Part shown: positions 23,276 through 34,529 of the stretch, in pieces | Layout: each line of letters starts with the position of its first letter | Position numbering within the stretch: the stretch's first letter is position 1 | Assembly: GCF_023053635.1 (NCBI RefSeq) | Contig: NC_086185.1 | Location: 11,778,501-11,842,500, forward strand | Length of the DNA stretch: 64,000 nucleotides | Origin: Elgaria multicarinata webbii | Lineage: Eukaryota > Chordata > Lepidosauria > Squamata > Anguidae | Direction of reading: 5' to 3' | Made by a program: the position numbers and the translations under genes | The notes under the pieces: model-generated | What the model was told of the DNA's origin: nothing | Seen by the model: only the letters and a program-made list of their open reading frames with translations | Databases searched by the model: none

Positions 23276-23388
23276 CCTTCCCCAACCTGGCGCCCCCTGG
23301 AAATTCAAAACTTCAGTTCCTATCAGCCAGCATAGCCAATGGTCAGGAATAATGGAAGTTGTACTCCAAAATGTCTGAGGGCAGTGAT
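23276..23388. mobile_element. Fold-back element, family E
   Basis: CCCCAACCTGGCGCCCCCTG and AATGTCTGAGGGCAGTGATG are the outer parts. AACTTCAGTTCCTATCAGCC and TGGAAGTTGTACTCC are the inner arms. Confidence 0.55.
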
Positions 23389-24234
23389 GTATGGAGTTTA
23401 TTAAATCCCTACTATCTGTGTTTCATGGATTTTGTTTCAACATCCACTCATTGACAGAATTGGATTTCTTTTAGGGATGTATGGGCATTTCGTTCCACTT
23501 CCGCTAATACGCAGCAGCGCAAGTGTGCATTCACACAAGCACACTTTACACACAAGTGGTAATTTGTGCAAATCCCCCCCCAAGTTTTATATAAAAAAAG
23601 AATTGGTCCACAAGTCCACAGAATCCCTGTGACTTGAAAAAGCTGTTGAAGAATCCACAGGTCGGATCCAGGACTCATTTGAATCCATTGAGGATTTTTC
23701 CAATATATAAAAATGTAATAAATAAATAAATAAATTCCATCTGTGGGGGCATCAGGTTGGGGAAAGCAGTTACAGACGCATTTCCTTTGCCGTGGGTTTG
23801 TGGGGGGGTATGAAATCCACAAACAAATGGAAAATGTTCTGTTGGAACCAGGCCCAATGCTTCCCAGCTCAAGCATCAGAAACACAAGCTTTTATAAAAT
23901 AATAATAATAAAAAGGCATAAAGGAGAGTTTCTCAAAGCTCTCTGTGAGTCTCCCAGGGCCTTTCCATCTAGGAGCAAATCCATTTTGGAACATAAAGCA
24001 ATTGATTTTAAAACAGCAGCATGGGACTGGGAAACTTGATTAAAAACTCCCTGTGCTCAAGAGTATACAGAAAAAAAGAGGAAGGGGGGGGGGAGAGAAC
24101 CTGTAAACAATACGCAGTGGTTAACCTCACAGTCAATGTTTACCGCCAGAGTTATAATACATGGTCTGGATCTAGGTCTTATAAAAGCAGATTCACAGTT
24201 TCATGGATACGTTTGCAATTCTCAATCATTGCCA

Positions 24235-24367
24235 GGGGCTGATCTACACCAAGCAGGATATAACACTTTTAAAATGGTATGAAAACGGTATATGCAATGT
24301 GTTCTGGGCCTGAACAGTTGTCATAACCCTTATAAACAGTTATAACCAGTAGTGTAGATCCTGCCCA
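24235..24367. mobile_element. Fold-back element, family C
   Basis: GGCTGATCTACACC and AGTAGTGTAGATCCTGCC are the ends, with a TTATAA-rich inside and TGTTCTGGGCCTGAACAGTT near the middle. The same family is at 40485-40638 and 59149-59265. Confidence 0.6.
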
Positions 24368-24489
24368 GGTGGAGTCTCACCCAAAACTTTGAGAACAACG
24401 TGGGAACGGGGTTTTGCAAACATCCATATAGTGTACCAATGTAAGCTGCCCTATAACTTTGTGTGAAAGCGTGCCTCCACTTACTGGCA

Positions 24490-25330
24490 TAATTAGAGAG
24501 GCAATGCCCAGTTTTCAGTGTGTGTGTGTGTGGGAGGGGTGTGTGTGATCATTTTTTCATTCCCTCACTGATTCACAAAAAAGACCACAAGCAATCAACG
24601 GGCAAGCAGGCTAATGTTCTTGCAGCCAGCCTGCCGACCAACTTTCTCCGATTTCTCTTGAGACCCCCCCATTCCGTTTTAACAGGACTGGGAAGACAGC
24701 AGGAGCAGCTGTACGGAACAAGCGGCATGATGAGGAAGAGGAAGGGAAACATTCACAGCTGGTTCAAGACATCACAGGACAGAAAATCAATATCACCTCC
24801 TCCCCGGATGTAGTTCACTGGAAACCTGTTGTGGTTTTCAGCAGAAGCTGGATTTGCACTGTGTTATTTGGCTAGCTCCGGAGAAAACCACAGAACTGCC
24901 TCAATGCTCCTACTGGCTGGGCTATGCACCATGCTGTTCGGCTAGCCCTTGTGTCCATCACAAAGTGCTTCTGTATCCAAACAATTTTTTGCATGCTTTT
25001 GATGCGTAACTCATGGAAGTTTGGAGGTCTTTTACATGATGTCATCAACTTCCAGGATGCCTCCCACACACTTCCCATTTATCCCACTTTCAAAAAAATT
25101 GGAGATAAACTGAAATAAAAATTAATGCATCATATTGCAGCCACTAGATGGTGCTGTTTCATTGAACATACAGAGTGTGGCCCAGAAAGGAAGTTTTCAA
25201 TTCCAAATCACTTGGTTGCCATCTAAAGGAGCCCATTGTAAATCTCAAAAGATTACGGAAGGAGAAAGCCAAGTAAGGATGTTTAACTTTTGCTAAATGT
25301 AAAGAAGTTCAAAGTGGTGTCCCAGAGCAA
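24490..25330. other. Unassigned stretch with a 64-codon open frame
   Basis: I do not recognise this sequence. After a good acceptor-like motif (TTCCGTTTTAACAG, ending 24685), one frame stays open for about 64 codons with protein-like content (TGKTAGAAVRNKRHDEEEEG onward). It has no clear donor and no start codon. It may be an orphan exon, a decayed element or chance. Confidence 0.25.
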
Positions 25331-25459
25331 ACATTATAGAGCAAATGGATTTGCTCTATAATGGATTTGCACTGCACCGCTTTGAATCCCAAAGCAAATT
25401 TTCCAACTGTACAAATGCCCTGTCAGACACCCCGCCCCTGCCCTTGCCTAAGCCAAACA

Positions 25460-25940
25460 CATTATTTTTCTTTCACAACTGGTACAGATTCTCACCAACA
25501 CTAGTAGCACCTTAAACTTAAAGACAAATTGACAGGGCCATACGGATACCCAGGGAGGACGACAGACCAAGAGCAGTACACCACTGGTTGTCACCTCCAG
25601 CCCCCAATTGAAACCACTGCAACGGATCATCAGTGAACTCCAACCCATCATCAGCACAGACACTTCTCTCTCACAAGCCCTGGGAGGCAGACCAGTCCTG
25701 GCCTACAGACCACCTCCCAACCTGAAGCAGATGCTAACCAGCAACAGTACACAGGACAGAGACACAGACAGAGGGACCAGACCATGCAACCGACCCAAGA
25801 GCCAATTCTGCCCCCACATCTATTCAGGCAACACTGTCACAGGACCCAACAACATCAGTCACACCATCAAGGGCTCTTTCACCTGCATCCTTATGTGCAG
25901 TAATTTGTGTTACATGCCATCCCTGACTTTGTCTGTTGCT
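25460..25940 (+). mobile_element. Penelope-like retroelement fragment
   Basis: Translation from about 25608 gives LQRIISELQPIISTDTSLSQ, then RPVLAYRPPPNLKQMLTSN, CNRPKSQFCPHIYSGNTVTG and ISHTIKGSFTC. This order (LAYRPPPNLK, a Cys-containing linker, then the HTIKG-FTC block) is what I know from the region between reverse transcriptase and GIY-YIG endonuclease in Penelope-like elements. Only this part of the element is recognisable and it is an old fragment. An AATAAA lies at its right end. Confidence 0.6.
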
Positions 25941-26724
25941 AAGTTCTTAATAAACACATATGCATAACCCATAACACGTGTCTTATTTTTTTCACCACTT
26001 TTTTCAACTGCACATGATCAGATTTCGAGCTGCACATTCCCCCCCCCCCCCACAACTGCACACTAAAAACAAACAAACCCTGCATCAACCAAGAAAACCT
26101 TAGGTGCAACTTTGTTTTGACTAGAAGTCCTGTGACTAGAAGCCTGGTCTTGTTCTCAAAGAAATAAGTGCAATGACACTCCCTCTCTAGAATCTTTGCA
26201 GCATCAGGTCTTTCATTCCCCCACCCCCAAATTCCACTTCCAACACACAAGCATTCTGCAACCAACAGACCAGAAAGACTCCAGAGCAATTATGCATTTA
26301 GGATATGCGATAGCTACACTAGATCCTTACGAGCGATTGCAGTATAAAAATGTATTTCAAATGTTCAACAGCCATATATATCCCAATGACCACAGTCTCT
26401 CAGCTGTTTTCAATTTTATTTTTTAAAATATCAAAAGCAATTATACTTAAAACAACTTACTAAATAATGCCTGTATTAAAACCATGCCTAACGCATCGTT
26501 CCTTTTTCTTTCTTTCCTTTTTCCTTTTCTTTTTTGGCTGCAGCCCTCAAACAGGGAAAGGAAGAGAATGAAATAAATGCAGATAGTTAGCGTATCAGAA
26601 CAGATTTCCCAATGCTTTTCAGATTTTCTCTTATAGGATTTCAGGCTAAAATTATGGTTTGAATTGCTGATTCCAAGTGTTCAATGAGTTTTGTCATACA
26701 CTTTGCAGGGTGGAAGGAGGTGGG

Positions 26725-26885
26725 GAACCAGATCGAATCCTGAGCGGATTGACTGCCCCACTGACATCAGAGCTACCAGCCTCTGCTGACTTTCTCCAGC
26801 CTGAAAGACCTGAACATGTTGATTGGGAATGATGGGATTTGTAGGCCAATGCATCTGGAGGGCACCCAGGTTGGGGAAGTGTCTC
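26725..26885. mobile_element. Right half of a family D MITE followed by half of family E
   Basis: GATTGACTGCCCCACTGACA and TCAGAGCTACCAGCCTCTGC form the right end of family D. From about 26793, TGATGGGATTTGTAGGCC and GGAGGGCACCCAGGTTGGGG form one arm of family E. Confidence 0.5.
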
Positions 26886-27158
26886 CTATTTTGATGCAAA
26901 CCTAGAACAGGGCTTCCCCATAGGCATGTGCAAGGGGTGTGCCGGGTGTGCCCAGGCATACCCTAATGTGTCAAGCAATAAGTGTCAAATTGAGTGGGCA
27001 ATTGAGTATGGATCCAGACGCAGCAGGAATGGTCCTCTGTCTGCCTTCTGCTTGCTCTACTGCTATGCTGAAGAATCACTGCCTTCAAGAGAACACTGTT
27101 GCTTCTGGCAGAAGAAGCAAAAATGTTCTGCTGGGAGCCGCACTTCAGTGAGGCCAGG

Positions 27159-27715
27159 TGTCATGTCTAGCCCTGCTCTCCCTGGGTTGGAAGAAGGTGT
27201 TTCAGGTGATCAAGCAGAATCAGACTCTGAAGTAGAGGAGTCGGCGCCAGAAACAGGCCAGCCTGTACCAGTGGGGGAGAAAGCTCTCACGGGCTCTTCC
27301 CCAGCTGGAAGTGAACCCTCTCCAGAGCTTATCTCCTCAAGGGCAAACAATACACAGTCAGTGGGAAGCCAACATTCTTCTGAAGGAGAGAGCATGGACA
27401 GGTTAGTCAATCCTAGAGTACACCACTGGCTAAAATGGGTGGAGCAAAAGGAAGGTGAGAGGAAGTCAGCCCGCCTCTCATCCTGTCAGAAGCCACCTCA
27501 GAACTAGTCTCTCTTGGGAAAGGGCTTTCCATTCTTCTTGAAAGGACTATTGTCTCGCTTAGTTTTCATAGTTTTGCCTAGGGGGAGAAGTTCCTAGAGA
27601 TTGGACTCTCTTCAGGTGGGAAGAGCTATTTATTGTTTGAATAAAGCTTTGTGGATTACTTAGCAGGCCTCGTTATTGTCTCCCAAGAAGGCGGGAGGTT
27701 TTGAGAAACACAACA
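27159..27715 (+). mobile_element. Solo LTR of an LTR retrotransposon or endogenous retrovirus (fossil)
   Basis: A 557-base unit begins TGTCATGTC and ends ACACAACA, so it has the TG...CA ends of an LTR. It is bounded by CCAGG on both sides (27154-27158 and 27716-27720), an exact 5-bp target duplication. An AATAAA-type signal in its last fifth followed by a T/G-rich stretch fits a U3-R-U5 layout. No internal region is attached, so it is a solo LTR left by recombination between two LTRs. The family is unknown. A 5-bp duplication is common in Ty3/Gypsy-type and many other LTR elements. The identical duplication suggests moderate age. The open frame that crosses it is not a gene. Confidence 0.85.
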
Positions 27716-27724
27716 CCAGGAAGA

Positions 27725-28480
27725 GGGCCCCTGAAGGGAAATATTTCCTTGCAAGCCCCTCCTCCAGCCAGTGTTGCCACAAAGCCCCATTGATGCTGGG
27801 GCTTGAGGAACATCTCCTCAACACCCACCCCTCGCCTGCAGAGTATTCAATAAATATTTGCCTTTAAAAATAATAACCTGGGTGCAGACCCTAATGAAAT
27901 GTGCTGCACAGGCCTATGGTCTTTCCTATCACATTTCAAGGTATGAGGAAGGGTTTGACAGAGAGAAGGGCTCCCTCTCTGTTTCCAGGCCATTAAGTGA
28001 AGAGGACTTGATGAGTCCAGGAGGCAACATTTCCCACTGTTTGCAACCTGTCAAAGAGAAGATGCAATGTTGTTACTGGTTACCACGTTGGCTAGCTTCT
28101 CAACTTTTCTCTCTATTGCAAAACCCATTCTTCACTTGGCAATTATCCCTCATCAATTTCATAAAAGATGGAATGCTGAAAACTGCACTAAAAAAAAAGA
28201 AAAGTTGATTGCGCTGAAAAATATGTAACACGGGGGTCTCTGTCACTTTCCATCCTCACTTCCCTATAATTGCTTAATGCCAATGCTCAATAATTACCCC
28301 ATCGCTTTAGGGTTCTTTAAAGGTATAAGAAATGAAGAGTTGTTCTGCAAAATAATCATTAGCGGCGTAGGACACAAAGTCAATGCATTATTCTGCCTTT
28401 AGCTTGTTTTCTTAATGATGTAGGAGCTGAACTCCTGCACTCAAGAGTACAAATAATATTTATCCAGTTCGCAAATTCTT
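27725..28480. other. Non-repetitive stretch, part possibly conserved non-coding
   Basis: No gene is recognised. Segment 28245-28440 has no transposon similarity and several homeodomain-type cores (TAATTGCTTAATG, AATAATTACC, AATCATTAG), so it is a candidate enhancer. An exon-like stretch after TCTGTTTCCAG (about 27987) reads PLSEEDLMSPGGNISHC but has only a weak donor. Confidence 0.35.
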
Positions 28481-28574
28481 CTATTTTAGATCTGACAGAT
28501 TATTTATTTATTTATTTATTTATTTGTCTCCACCCTTTTCTCCCATTAACAAGGAAAAGAAAAGAAATGAGAGA

Positions 28575-28672
28575 TTGAGGCTGCAATCTTATAGCCACTT
28601 ATCTGGGAATAAGCTCCCATTGAACTCAATGGGATGTACATTTGAGTAGACATGTGTAGGATTGTGCTGTTT
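28575..28672. mobile_element. Fold-back element, family F
   Basis: GCTGCAATCTTATAGCCACT, CTCCCATTGAACTCAATGGG and AGTAGACATGTGTAGGATTG form a short unit with a palindromic CCCATTGA-TCAATGGG centre. Relatives at 31594-31757, about 31858-31925 and about 34770-34842. Confidence 0.55.
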
Positions 28673-29204
28673 GTTTATCCTCATGATGAGCGTGTAATGT
28701 GCCACCCCCTCCTAATTGGAATCCCGTTGTTATCTCTGATCTGTGATTGGAAATAACCAGGGGATTCCCCCTTTCCACCACTTGCCCTTCCATTGGGAGA
28801 GGAAATGGCATGCAGGAAATCCCTTTGTCATCTCAAATCACAGGTCAGAGATAACAAGGGGATTCCTCTGCACACCTCTTCCCCAAGCCTCCTATAGCCA
28901 CCAGGCCATGGAGCAGGACAGAGCCTAAGAATTGACAGACTAGATGGAGACGCTCCGCAGGCCATTTTTGGCCCATGGGCCGGAAGTTCCACATTCCTGG
29001 CTGATCTATATCCTTGAGATGCATACCTCCTTGTCATTTCCCTTCCTTCTCCTTCCCTGCCTTTTATCTACTCCTCACTTGTTTCCATCTAAATTAATAC
29101 TGTCAGCCTCTTGGGGCAGGGACTTGTCTTTTGCTTATATGGCTTTATAAAATGGCTGGCACTCTGAAGCCAACTTATAACATGGTTGACTGTAATGAAC
29201 ATAT

Positions 29205-29395
29205 TTTGGCTGTGCTGAATGAGGTGCACTGGTTTCCAGTTAGTTTCAGGATGCCATTCAAAGTGTTGGTTTTGACCTAAGCAGCCTAGAACCAGAGTAT
29301 GTGAAGCACTGCCTTTCTCCAGATGAACCTGCCTGTCAATGCCAGACTGAGGTTTTGGGGGACCCTTGTGTAAGAAGCCTTTCCCTGAGTGGAAC
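29205..29395 (+). mobile_element. L2-like LINE fragment
   Basis: GGTGCACTGGTTTCCAGTTA and GTTTCAGGATGCCATTCAAA encode the LHWFPV-FR-FKVLVLT motif seen in the C-terminal part of L2-like ORF2, as at 37350. Diverged and truncated. Confidence 0.5.
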
Positions 29396-29406
29396 GTATC
29401 TCAAGA

Positions 29407-29556
29407 AGAGGTCTCTAAGGGTAGTATCCAACATAGGTCCTATGTACAATAGAGCCACTGAAATGAATGAGATATAGGTTAGTCCCAACTAACTTAAGTG
29501 CCATTCATTTTAATAGGTCTTCTCTACCTAGGACTAACGTTGGATACTACCATAGG
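29407..29556. mobile_element. Fold-back element, family G
   Basis: GGGTAGTATCCAAC at the left and GTTGGATACTACC at the right are inverted ends of a 150-base unit. A related, more diverged unit is at about 62100-62205 (TAGTTGGATTCTACC end). Confidence 0.6.
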
Positions 29557-29647
29557 CCACAAAACCTTATGCCATAATAAATTGGTTAGCTTTTCGTGTG
29601 CCACAAGACACAGTCAGAGGATGATGAAAATTAAGCAGAGACTGGAT

Positions 29648-29750
29648 TCTTCTTCTTCTTCTTCTTCTTCTTCTTCTTCTTCTTCTTCTTCTTCTTCTTC
29701 TTCTTCTTCTTCTTCTTCTTCTTCTTCTTCTTCTTCTTCTTCTTCTTCTG
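29648..29750 (+). repeat. (TTC)n microsatellite
   Basis: About 34 uninterrupted TTC units, close in length to the array in the POU3F4 3' UTR. Poly-Ser and poly-Glu frames here are artefacts. Confidence 0.95.
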
Positions 29751-30253
29751 GGTTCCTACCTTCCTTTAACATTTTCAGTGGTAACACTTCTTTGCAGATG
29801 GTTGGCACTTCTAATCAAAAGGGAAAGGTTGCATTTCAGCTGGCTGAACATCTTTCGTTAAAGCTGAGTGTGTTTTACAATTTGAACCTATGGGGTCAGA
29901 AGTCAGCAGCGAGAGAATTCAATAAGGCTTGCTCCCAGATAATTATGCATAGACTTGCCATCATGTTGGTCCTAGTGGGGTGTGGGTGGGTGGGTGGGTG
30001 TACACACACCCCATCACGATGAGCTCCTGCTAATGATATCAGAAAAAGCTGCAATGGAACCAAATGAATTCGGATATTTATGAATTCAACATTCAGATTC
30101 TGCAACATGCCAGCTTTTCTGCTGTGGGGCAGATTCCGTGGACTTGTGGGCCATTTCCCTAAACTTCAGGAATTTTGTGCAAATTCCATCATAGGAAAAG
30201 AAAAGGCCACAGTGAATGGCTTGTTTCTTTGATTTCTGTTTTAGCAACTGTCA

Positions 30254-30299
<46 letters not shown>

Positions 30300-30394
30300 G
30301 ATGATCTGTTTTAAAATCATAATAATGGATGGAAGCTTCAGCTATTGGGCGGTATAAAAATGCAAATGCAAATGCAAATGCAAATGCAAATGCA

Positions 30395-30448
<54 letters not shown>
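30254..30448 (+). repeat. (ATT)n, L2 tail, (AAATGC)n and (AAT)n compound repeat
   Basis: ATT units (30254-30299), a short L2-like tail (AGCTTCAGCTATTGGGCGG, TATAAAAATG), then six AAATGC units and about 17 AAT units. The tail adjacent to two microsatellites suggests that repeated A-rich tails seeded them. Confidence 0.85.
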
Positions 30449-30449
<1 letters not shown>

Positions 30450-30679
30450 TGCTACCTACCTTACAACTCCTTTAAGACTGGATTCATTTGGTAACAGTTC
30501 TCTTCCTTGCCATTATTACAAGAGTGAGACCAGAGTCTCAACACTATAACGCTTCATATATTCTGAGGCAGATTATAGTGAACTGTACTGCTTTGACCTT
30601 TTCAGGCTGTTTTTCACTTCTTCTTCTTTTTAGGCCATTTGATTTGTCCATCACTTCCATCCTTCCTGTTTAGTGGCCT

Positions 30680-30900
30680 TGGTAACCTGTAGGGGAGACG
30701 GCAGACAAGGAGCCAATCAGAAGGCGGAATACTGAAAAGGTTAAAGTCTATGTTTATGAGACCATTAAACGTTTATAGTCCTTTACAGTCTACGCCGGGC
30801 ATTAAAATTATGGCCTCTCATTCTCACAGCAAACATGGAAACGAGAGCAGAAAATGACAAGATATGAATCCCTTCTAAAAGCAACATTTTTAATTAGAGT
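30680..30900. other. Transposon-free segment, candidate conserved element
   Basis: Non-repetitive AT-rich sequence with AGCCAATCAGA, CATTAAACGTTTATAGTC, TTAAAATTATGG and TTTTTAATTAGAG. Such clusters of homeodomain-type sites are common in enhancers of developmental genes. Conservation is not testable here. Confidence 0.3.
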
Positions 30901-30963
30901 ATGAGAGAGAGAGTCATAATATTAATTCCCTTCTTTTGTGATACTAAGACTGGGAGGGTGACA

Positions 30964-30971
30964 CAGACACA

Positions 30972-31024
<53 letters not shown>
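30964..31024. repeat. (CA)n(GA)n compound microsatellite
   Basis: About 13 CA units followed directly by about 17 GA units. Confidence 0.9.
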
Positions 31025-31028
<4 letters not shown>

Positions 31029-31340
31029 TGCTGTAGAACTGAATAATTCATATATGTACAAATTGGACAGGAATTGCTATATTAAAACACACCACACCAT
31101 GGACTGTTTCTCTTACTATCAGTTCTGTGACAATAATTCACTGGAGATGCCTCAAAAGATACGCAATCTCTCCTCATTTATCAAAGACTTCCCAATCTGG
31201 ATCTTCAATAGAGTTAACTCTTTTTATGCCATGTATGTTTTATGGTCATTTCTGATGAAGATCTAGCAACTTGTAATGATACCACCAGCAGCAGCACCCT
31301 GGAGGAACTGGGAAGTATTCATTTTAGCCATTTGATACAA

Positions 31341-31590
31341 AGAGCCAGCGTGGTGTAGTGGTTAGAGTGTTGGACTGGGAGTCGGGAGATCCGGGTTCTA
31401 GTCCTCACTCAGCCATGAAGCTCGCTGGGTGACTTTGGGACAGTCCCTAGCTTTCAGCATAATCTACCTCACAGGGTTCTTGTGAGGAAAAATGGAGAAG
31501 GGGGACCATAAAAGCTACCCTGAGTTCCTTACATAGAGGAAAAAAAGGTGGGATATAAATGTAATAATACATAAACAAATAAATCACGTT
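31341..31590 (+). mobile_element. tRNA-derived SINE (Sauria-like), complete
   Basis: The head GAGCCAGCGTGGTGTAGTGG, TTAGAGTGTTGGACTGGGAG then GGGTTCTAGTCC shows box A- and box B-like promoter parts of RNA polymerase III. The body (CTACCTCACAGGGTTCTTG) leads to a tail GGTGGGATATAAATGTAATA with AAAT units. It is the best-preserved SINE in the window. It is not a functional tRNA gene because the head no longer folds as one and is fused to the body. Confidence 0.8.
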
Positions 31591-31593
31591 CCA

Positions 31594-31925
31594 TTACAGT
31601 GCAATACTATGCATAACAAATCAGAAGTAAGTCCCACTGACCTTAAACTAGCACTGCAAGTATCCTATGCACACTTACCTGAGAGTAAGCCCCATTGAAC
31701 TCAGTGGGTCATACTTCTGAGTAGACATGTGGTTAGGGTATAGGATTGTACTTTTAACCAGCAGAGTTTTTTTCTGTTTGGTGCAAATTTAGAATTTTTC
31801 TAGGGTGAACATACAGGTTCACCTATATTCTAGAACAGCAAAATTTACAACCTGGTTCTAGCAATGTCTACTCAGAAGTAAGCATTCTTGGAGTCAATGG
31901 GACTTATTCCCAGGTTAGTATCAGA
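31594..31925. mobile_element. Two adjacent family F fold-back units
   Basis: Unit one (31594-31757) contains TGCAATACTATGCATAAC, CCCATTGAACTCAGTGGG and GAGTAGACATG. Unit two (about 31858-31925) contains GTCTACTCAGAAGTAAGC and CAATGGGACTTATTCCCAGG. Confidence 0.55.
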
Positions 31926-32064
31926 TAGCCTTAATCCGTCAGTTAAATTAATATTAAAACGTAGTCAGCTACGTAATCAGCCAGCCATTTTTGTACTGTT
32001 TTTAAGTATTTTTAATTCAAGTACTTATAAACCCATTCAAATGCCATCTTAAAAGAGGTATTTC

Positions 32065-32280
32065 CTCTAGGCTGGCTCCCTCCTTGATGGGCTTTCGGAA
32101 GCAGGTTAAAACTTTTTTGTTCCATCATGCCTTTGGAGAATAATCTGGTCCTCCATCTATGTTAATGTCTTATAATTTTGTTGTGTATTTTAAATGTTTA
32201 TGGTTTTGTTCCCCCCCCCCCCATGTATGTTTTAAACTTTGTAAGGCCGCCTTGAGGCCCAGCATTGGGCAAAAGGCGGG

Positions 32281-32346
<66 letters not shown>
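32065..32346 (+). mobile_element. L2-like LINE 3' end with (AAT)n tail
   Basis: TGGCTCCCTCCTTGATGGGC and AGGTTAAAACTTTTTTGTTC are followed by TTTGTAAGGCCGCCTTGAGG and GGCAAAAGGCGGGATAATAA, a typical squamate LINE 3' end. It runs into about 21 AAT units (32281-32345). Confidence 0.65.
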
Positions 32347-32429
32347 TAATTTCCCCCTTTTACTCATATACAAGGGGATGTCTCTAAGGTGTGCCCACAA
32401 TCATGGATGTGTGTATCATCTAAAACAGG

Positions 32430-32565
32430 GCTGGTGTACCTGTGAACTTCCAGATGTTGCTAGACTACAACTTCCGCCATTCCTGACCATTGGCCATGCT
32501 GACTGGGGCTGATGGGAATTGGAGCCCAACAGCAACAACTGGAAAGCACCAGGATGAAGAAGGCT
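32430..32565. mobile_element. Fold-back element, family E, well preserved
   Basis: AGACTACAACTTCCGCCATT, CCTGACCATTGGCCATGCTG and GGGGCTGATGGGAATTGGAG give the full arm-centre-arm plan of the family. Confidence 0.65.
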
Positions 32566-32569
32566 GGTT

Positions 32570-33420
32570 TAATATTTGACCAGGCAAGGGAGAAAAGAGT
32601 TACAAGATGGCCAAAGTATGGCTCATGCGATCCCAAACAAGCAGATTTCTACATCCAATATTTCTGCATCTGTTCTCATCATGCCTTGCCATCCAGCAAA
32701 CCTGCATCACTCGACTCACGTTAGCTGCTGATCTATTGATTCGGAGAAGCGCTGATTCCCTCAGCCCATTGACTGCAGATAGAGAAAGAGATGAAGCAAC
32801 TGGGAAATCACAGGAAAGCAGCAAGCAGAGCAGGACAAATTGGCAAAAATTATTTAACACCGGGAAACCAATCTACCCACCCTTGGTAATACTAGCAATT
32901 AAATGGATGGAATTAATATTAATTACCAATAATGAATTGTTGGTGGGCATAGAAATGAATGTAGAAATATTGGGGGGAAACACAGTCTGCAGTTTACAGT
33001 ATATGTTTGTTTCCCTTACAATGGTGAAAAGAAAAATGCAAGATGCAGCTCTCACTAAACGTGGTTTCCATGTACAGATTAGGTTCATTTGAAAGAGGAG
33101 AAACTTTACTGCTGGTGGGGGACCCCCATTGTTATTGCACAGAGCTTCAGAAGGCCCTGGTGGACAGAGACTGTGCCACGATCTCCTGCTATGTGCAGGA
33201 AAAGCGGTGTGATAAAAATGGCCCCTGAATGGGCCACGTCGTCTTTGTTTACTTCCTCTTTCCCCTCCGAGAAGAAAGAGGTAGTAACGAGGATCAAAAG
33301 CAGGGGCAGAGGAAACAGGATTTCCCCCTGTGTGATACAAGATCTAGCAAGCAGTGAAGGATTTTTAAGACTGAAAAGGGAAACAAATACCTTCGCCCAG
33401 CCCTGAAAGAACCACAGCAT
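32570..33420. other. Unassigned non-coding stretch
   Basis: No element or gene is recognised. It contains GGAATTAATATTAATTACC (about 32909-32927), dense in homeodomain-type TAAT cores. Open frames on both strands have no convincing features. Confidence 0.35.
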
Positions 33421-33423
33421 AGG

Positions 33424-33655
33424 TATTCATTTATTTATTTATTATTACATTTTTATACTGCCCAATAGCCGAAGCACTCTGGGAGGTTCACAAAAATTAA
33501 AACCATTCAAAGTATGAAACAACAGTATAAAAAAATGATATAAAATACAATATAAATGTACCACATGAGCCTTTCAGGGCAGAATATTCCTCCACTGGGG
33601 GCCAACCACCAAAAAGGCCAACCAGTAGCCAACAGAAGTTATCAACATGGAGGAG
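33424..33655 (-). mobile_element. L2-like LINE 3' end
   Basis: Reverse-strand tail ((ATTT)n then ATTACATTTTTATACTGCCC and AATAGCCGAAGCACTCTGGG) with part of the 3' UTR. It abuts the CR1 copy at 33656. Confidence 0.65.
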
Positions 33656-34440
33656 ATCATAGAATCATAGAATAGCAGAGTTGGAAGGGGCCTATAAGGC
33701 CATCGAGTCCAACCCCCTGCTCAATGCAGGAATCCACCCTAAAGCATCCCTGACAGATGGCTGTCCAGCTGCCTCTTGAAGGCCTCTAGTGTGGGAGAGC
33801 CCACCACCTCCCTAGGTAACTGATTCCATTGTTGTACTACTCTAACAGTCAGGAAGTTTTTCCTGATGTCCAGCTGGAATCTGGCTTCCTTTAACTTGAG
33901 CTGTGTTCTGCACTCTGGGAGGATCGAGAAGAGATCCTGGCCCTCCTCTGTGTGACAACCTTTCAAGTATTTGAAGAGTGCTATCATGTCTCCCCTCAGT
34001 CTTCTCTTCTCCAGGCTAAACATGCCCAGTTCTTTCAGTCTCTCTTCATACGGCTTTGTTTCCAGACCCTTGATCATCCTGGTTGTCCTCCTCTGAACAC
34101 GCTCCAGCTTCTCTGCATCTTTCTTGAATTGTGGAGCCCAGAACTGGATGCAGTACTCTAGATGAGGCCTAACCAGGGCCGAATAGAGGGGAACCAGTAC
34201 CTCACGCGATTTGGAAGCTATACTTCTATTAACGCAGCCCAAAATAGCATTTGCCTTTTTTGCAGCCATATCGCACTGTTGGCTCATATTCAACTTGTGA
34301 TCTACAACAATTCCAAGATCCTTCTCGTTTGTAGTATTGCTGAGCCAAGTATCCCCCATCTTGTAACTGTGCATTTGGTTTCTATTTCCTAGATGTAGAA
34401 CTTGGCATGTATCCCTATTAAATTTCATTCTGTTGTTTGA
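33656..34440 (-). mobile_element. CR1 LINE, about 780 bases, end of ORF2 and 3' UTR
   Basis: The longest CR1 copy. The minus strand encodes the C-terminal part of the reverse transcriptase protein (DLGIVVDHKLNMSQQCDMAA, then [74 protein letters not shown]). The ATTCTATG-type terminal repeat is at the low-coordinate end. The reverse transcriptase core and the endonuclease are missing, so it is a 5'-truncated copy. Frame continuity over 230 codons indicates it is fairly young. Confidence 0.95.
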
Positions 34441-34529
34441 ACATGGAGGGAACATGGAGAGAACATGGAGAGATGTTCCCCGTGGTGAAATTTGGCAGGC
34501 GAAGCAAAGGTTAGGCAAGTGATCCCTCA

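Noticed and set aside
26926-27507. A 193-codon open frame with protein-like acidic composition
   Set aside because: It crosses the left border of a solo LTR with an exact target duplication, so it cannot be a host coding unit as it stands.
31341-31420. Possible tRNA gene
   Set aside because: Box A and box B resemble a tRNA promoter, but the sequence is fused to a SINE body and tail and occurs repeatedly in the window.
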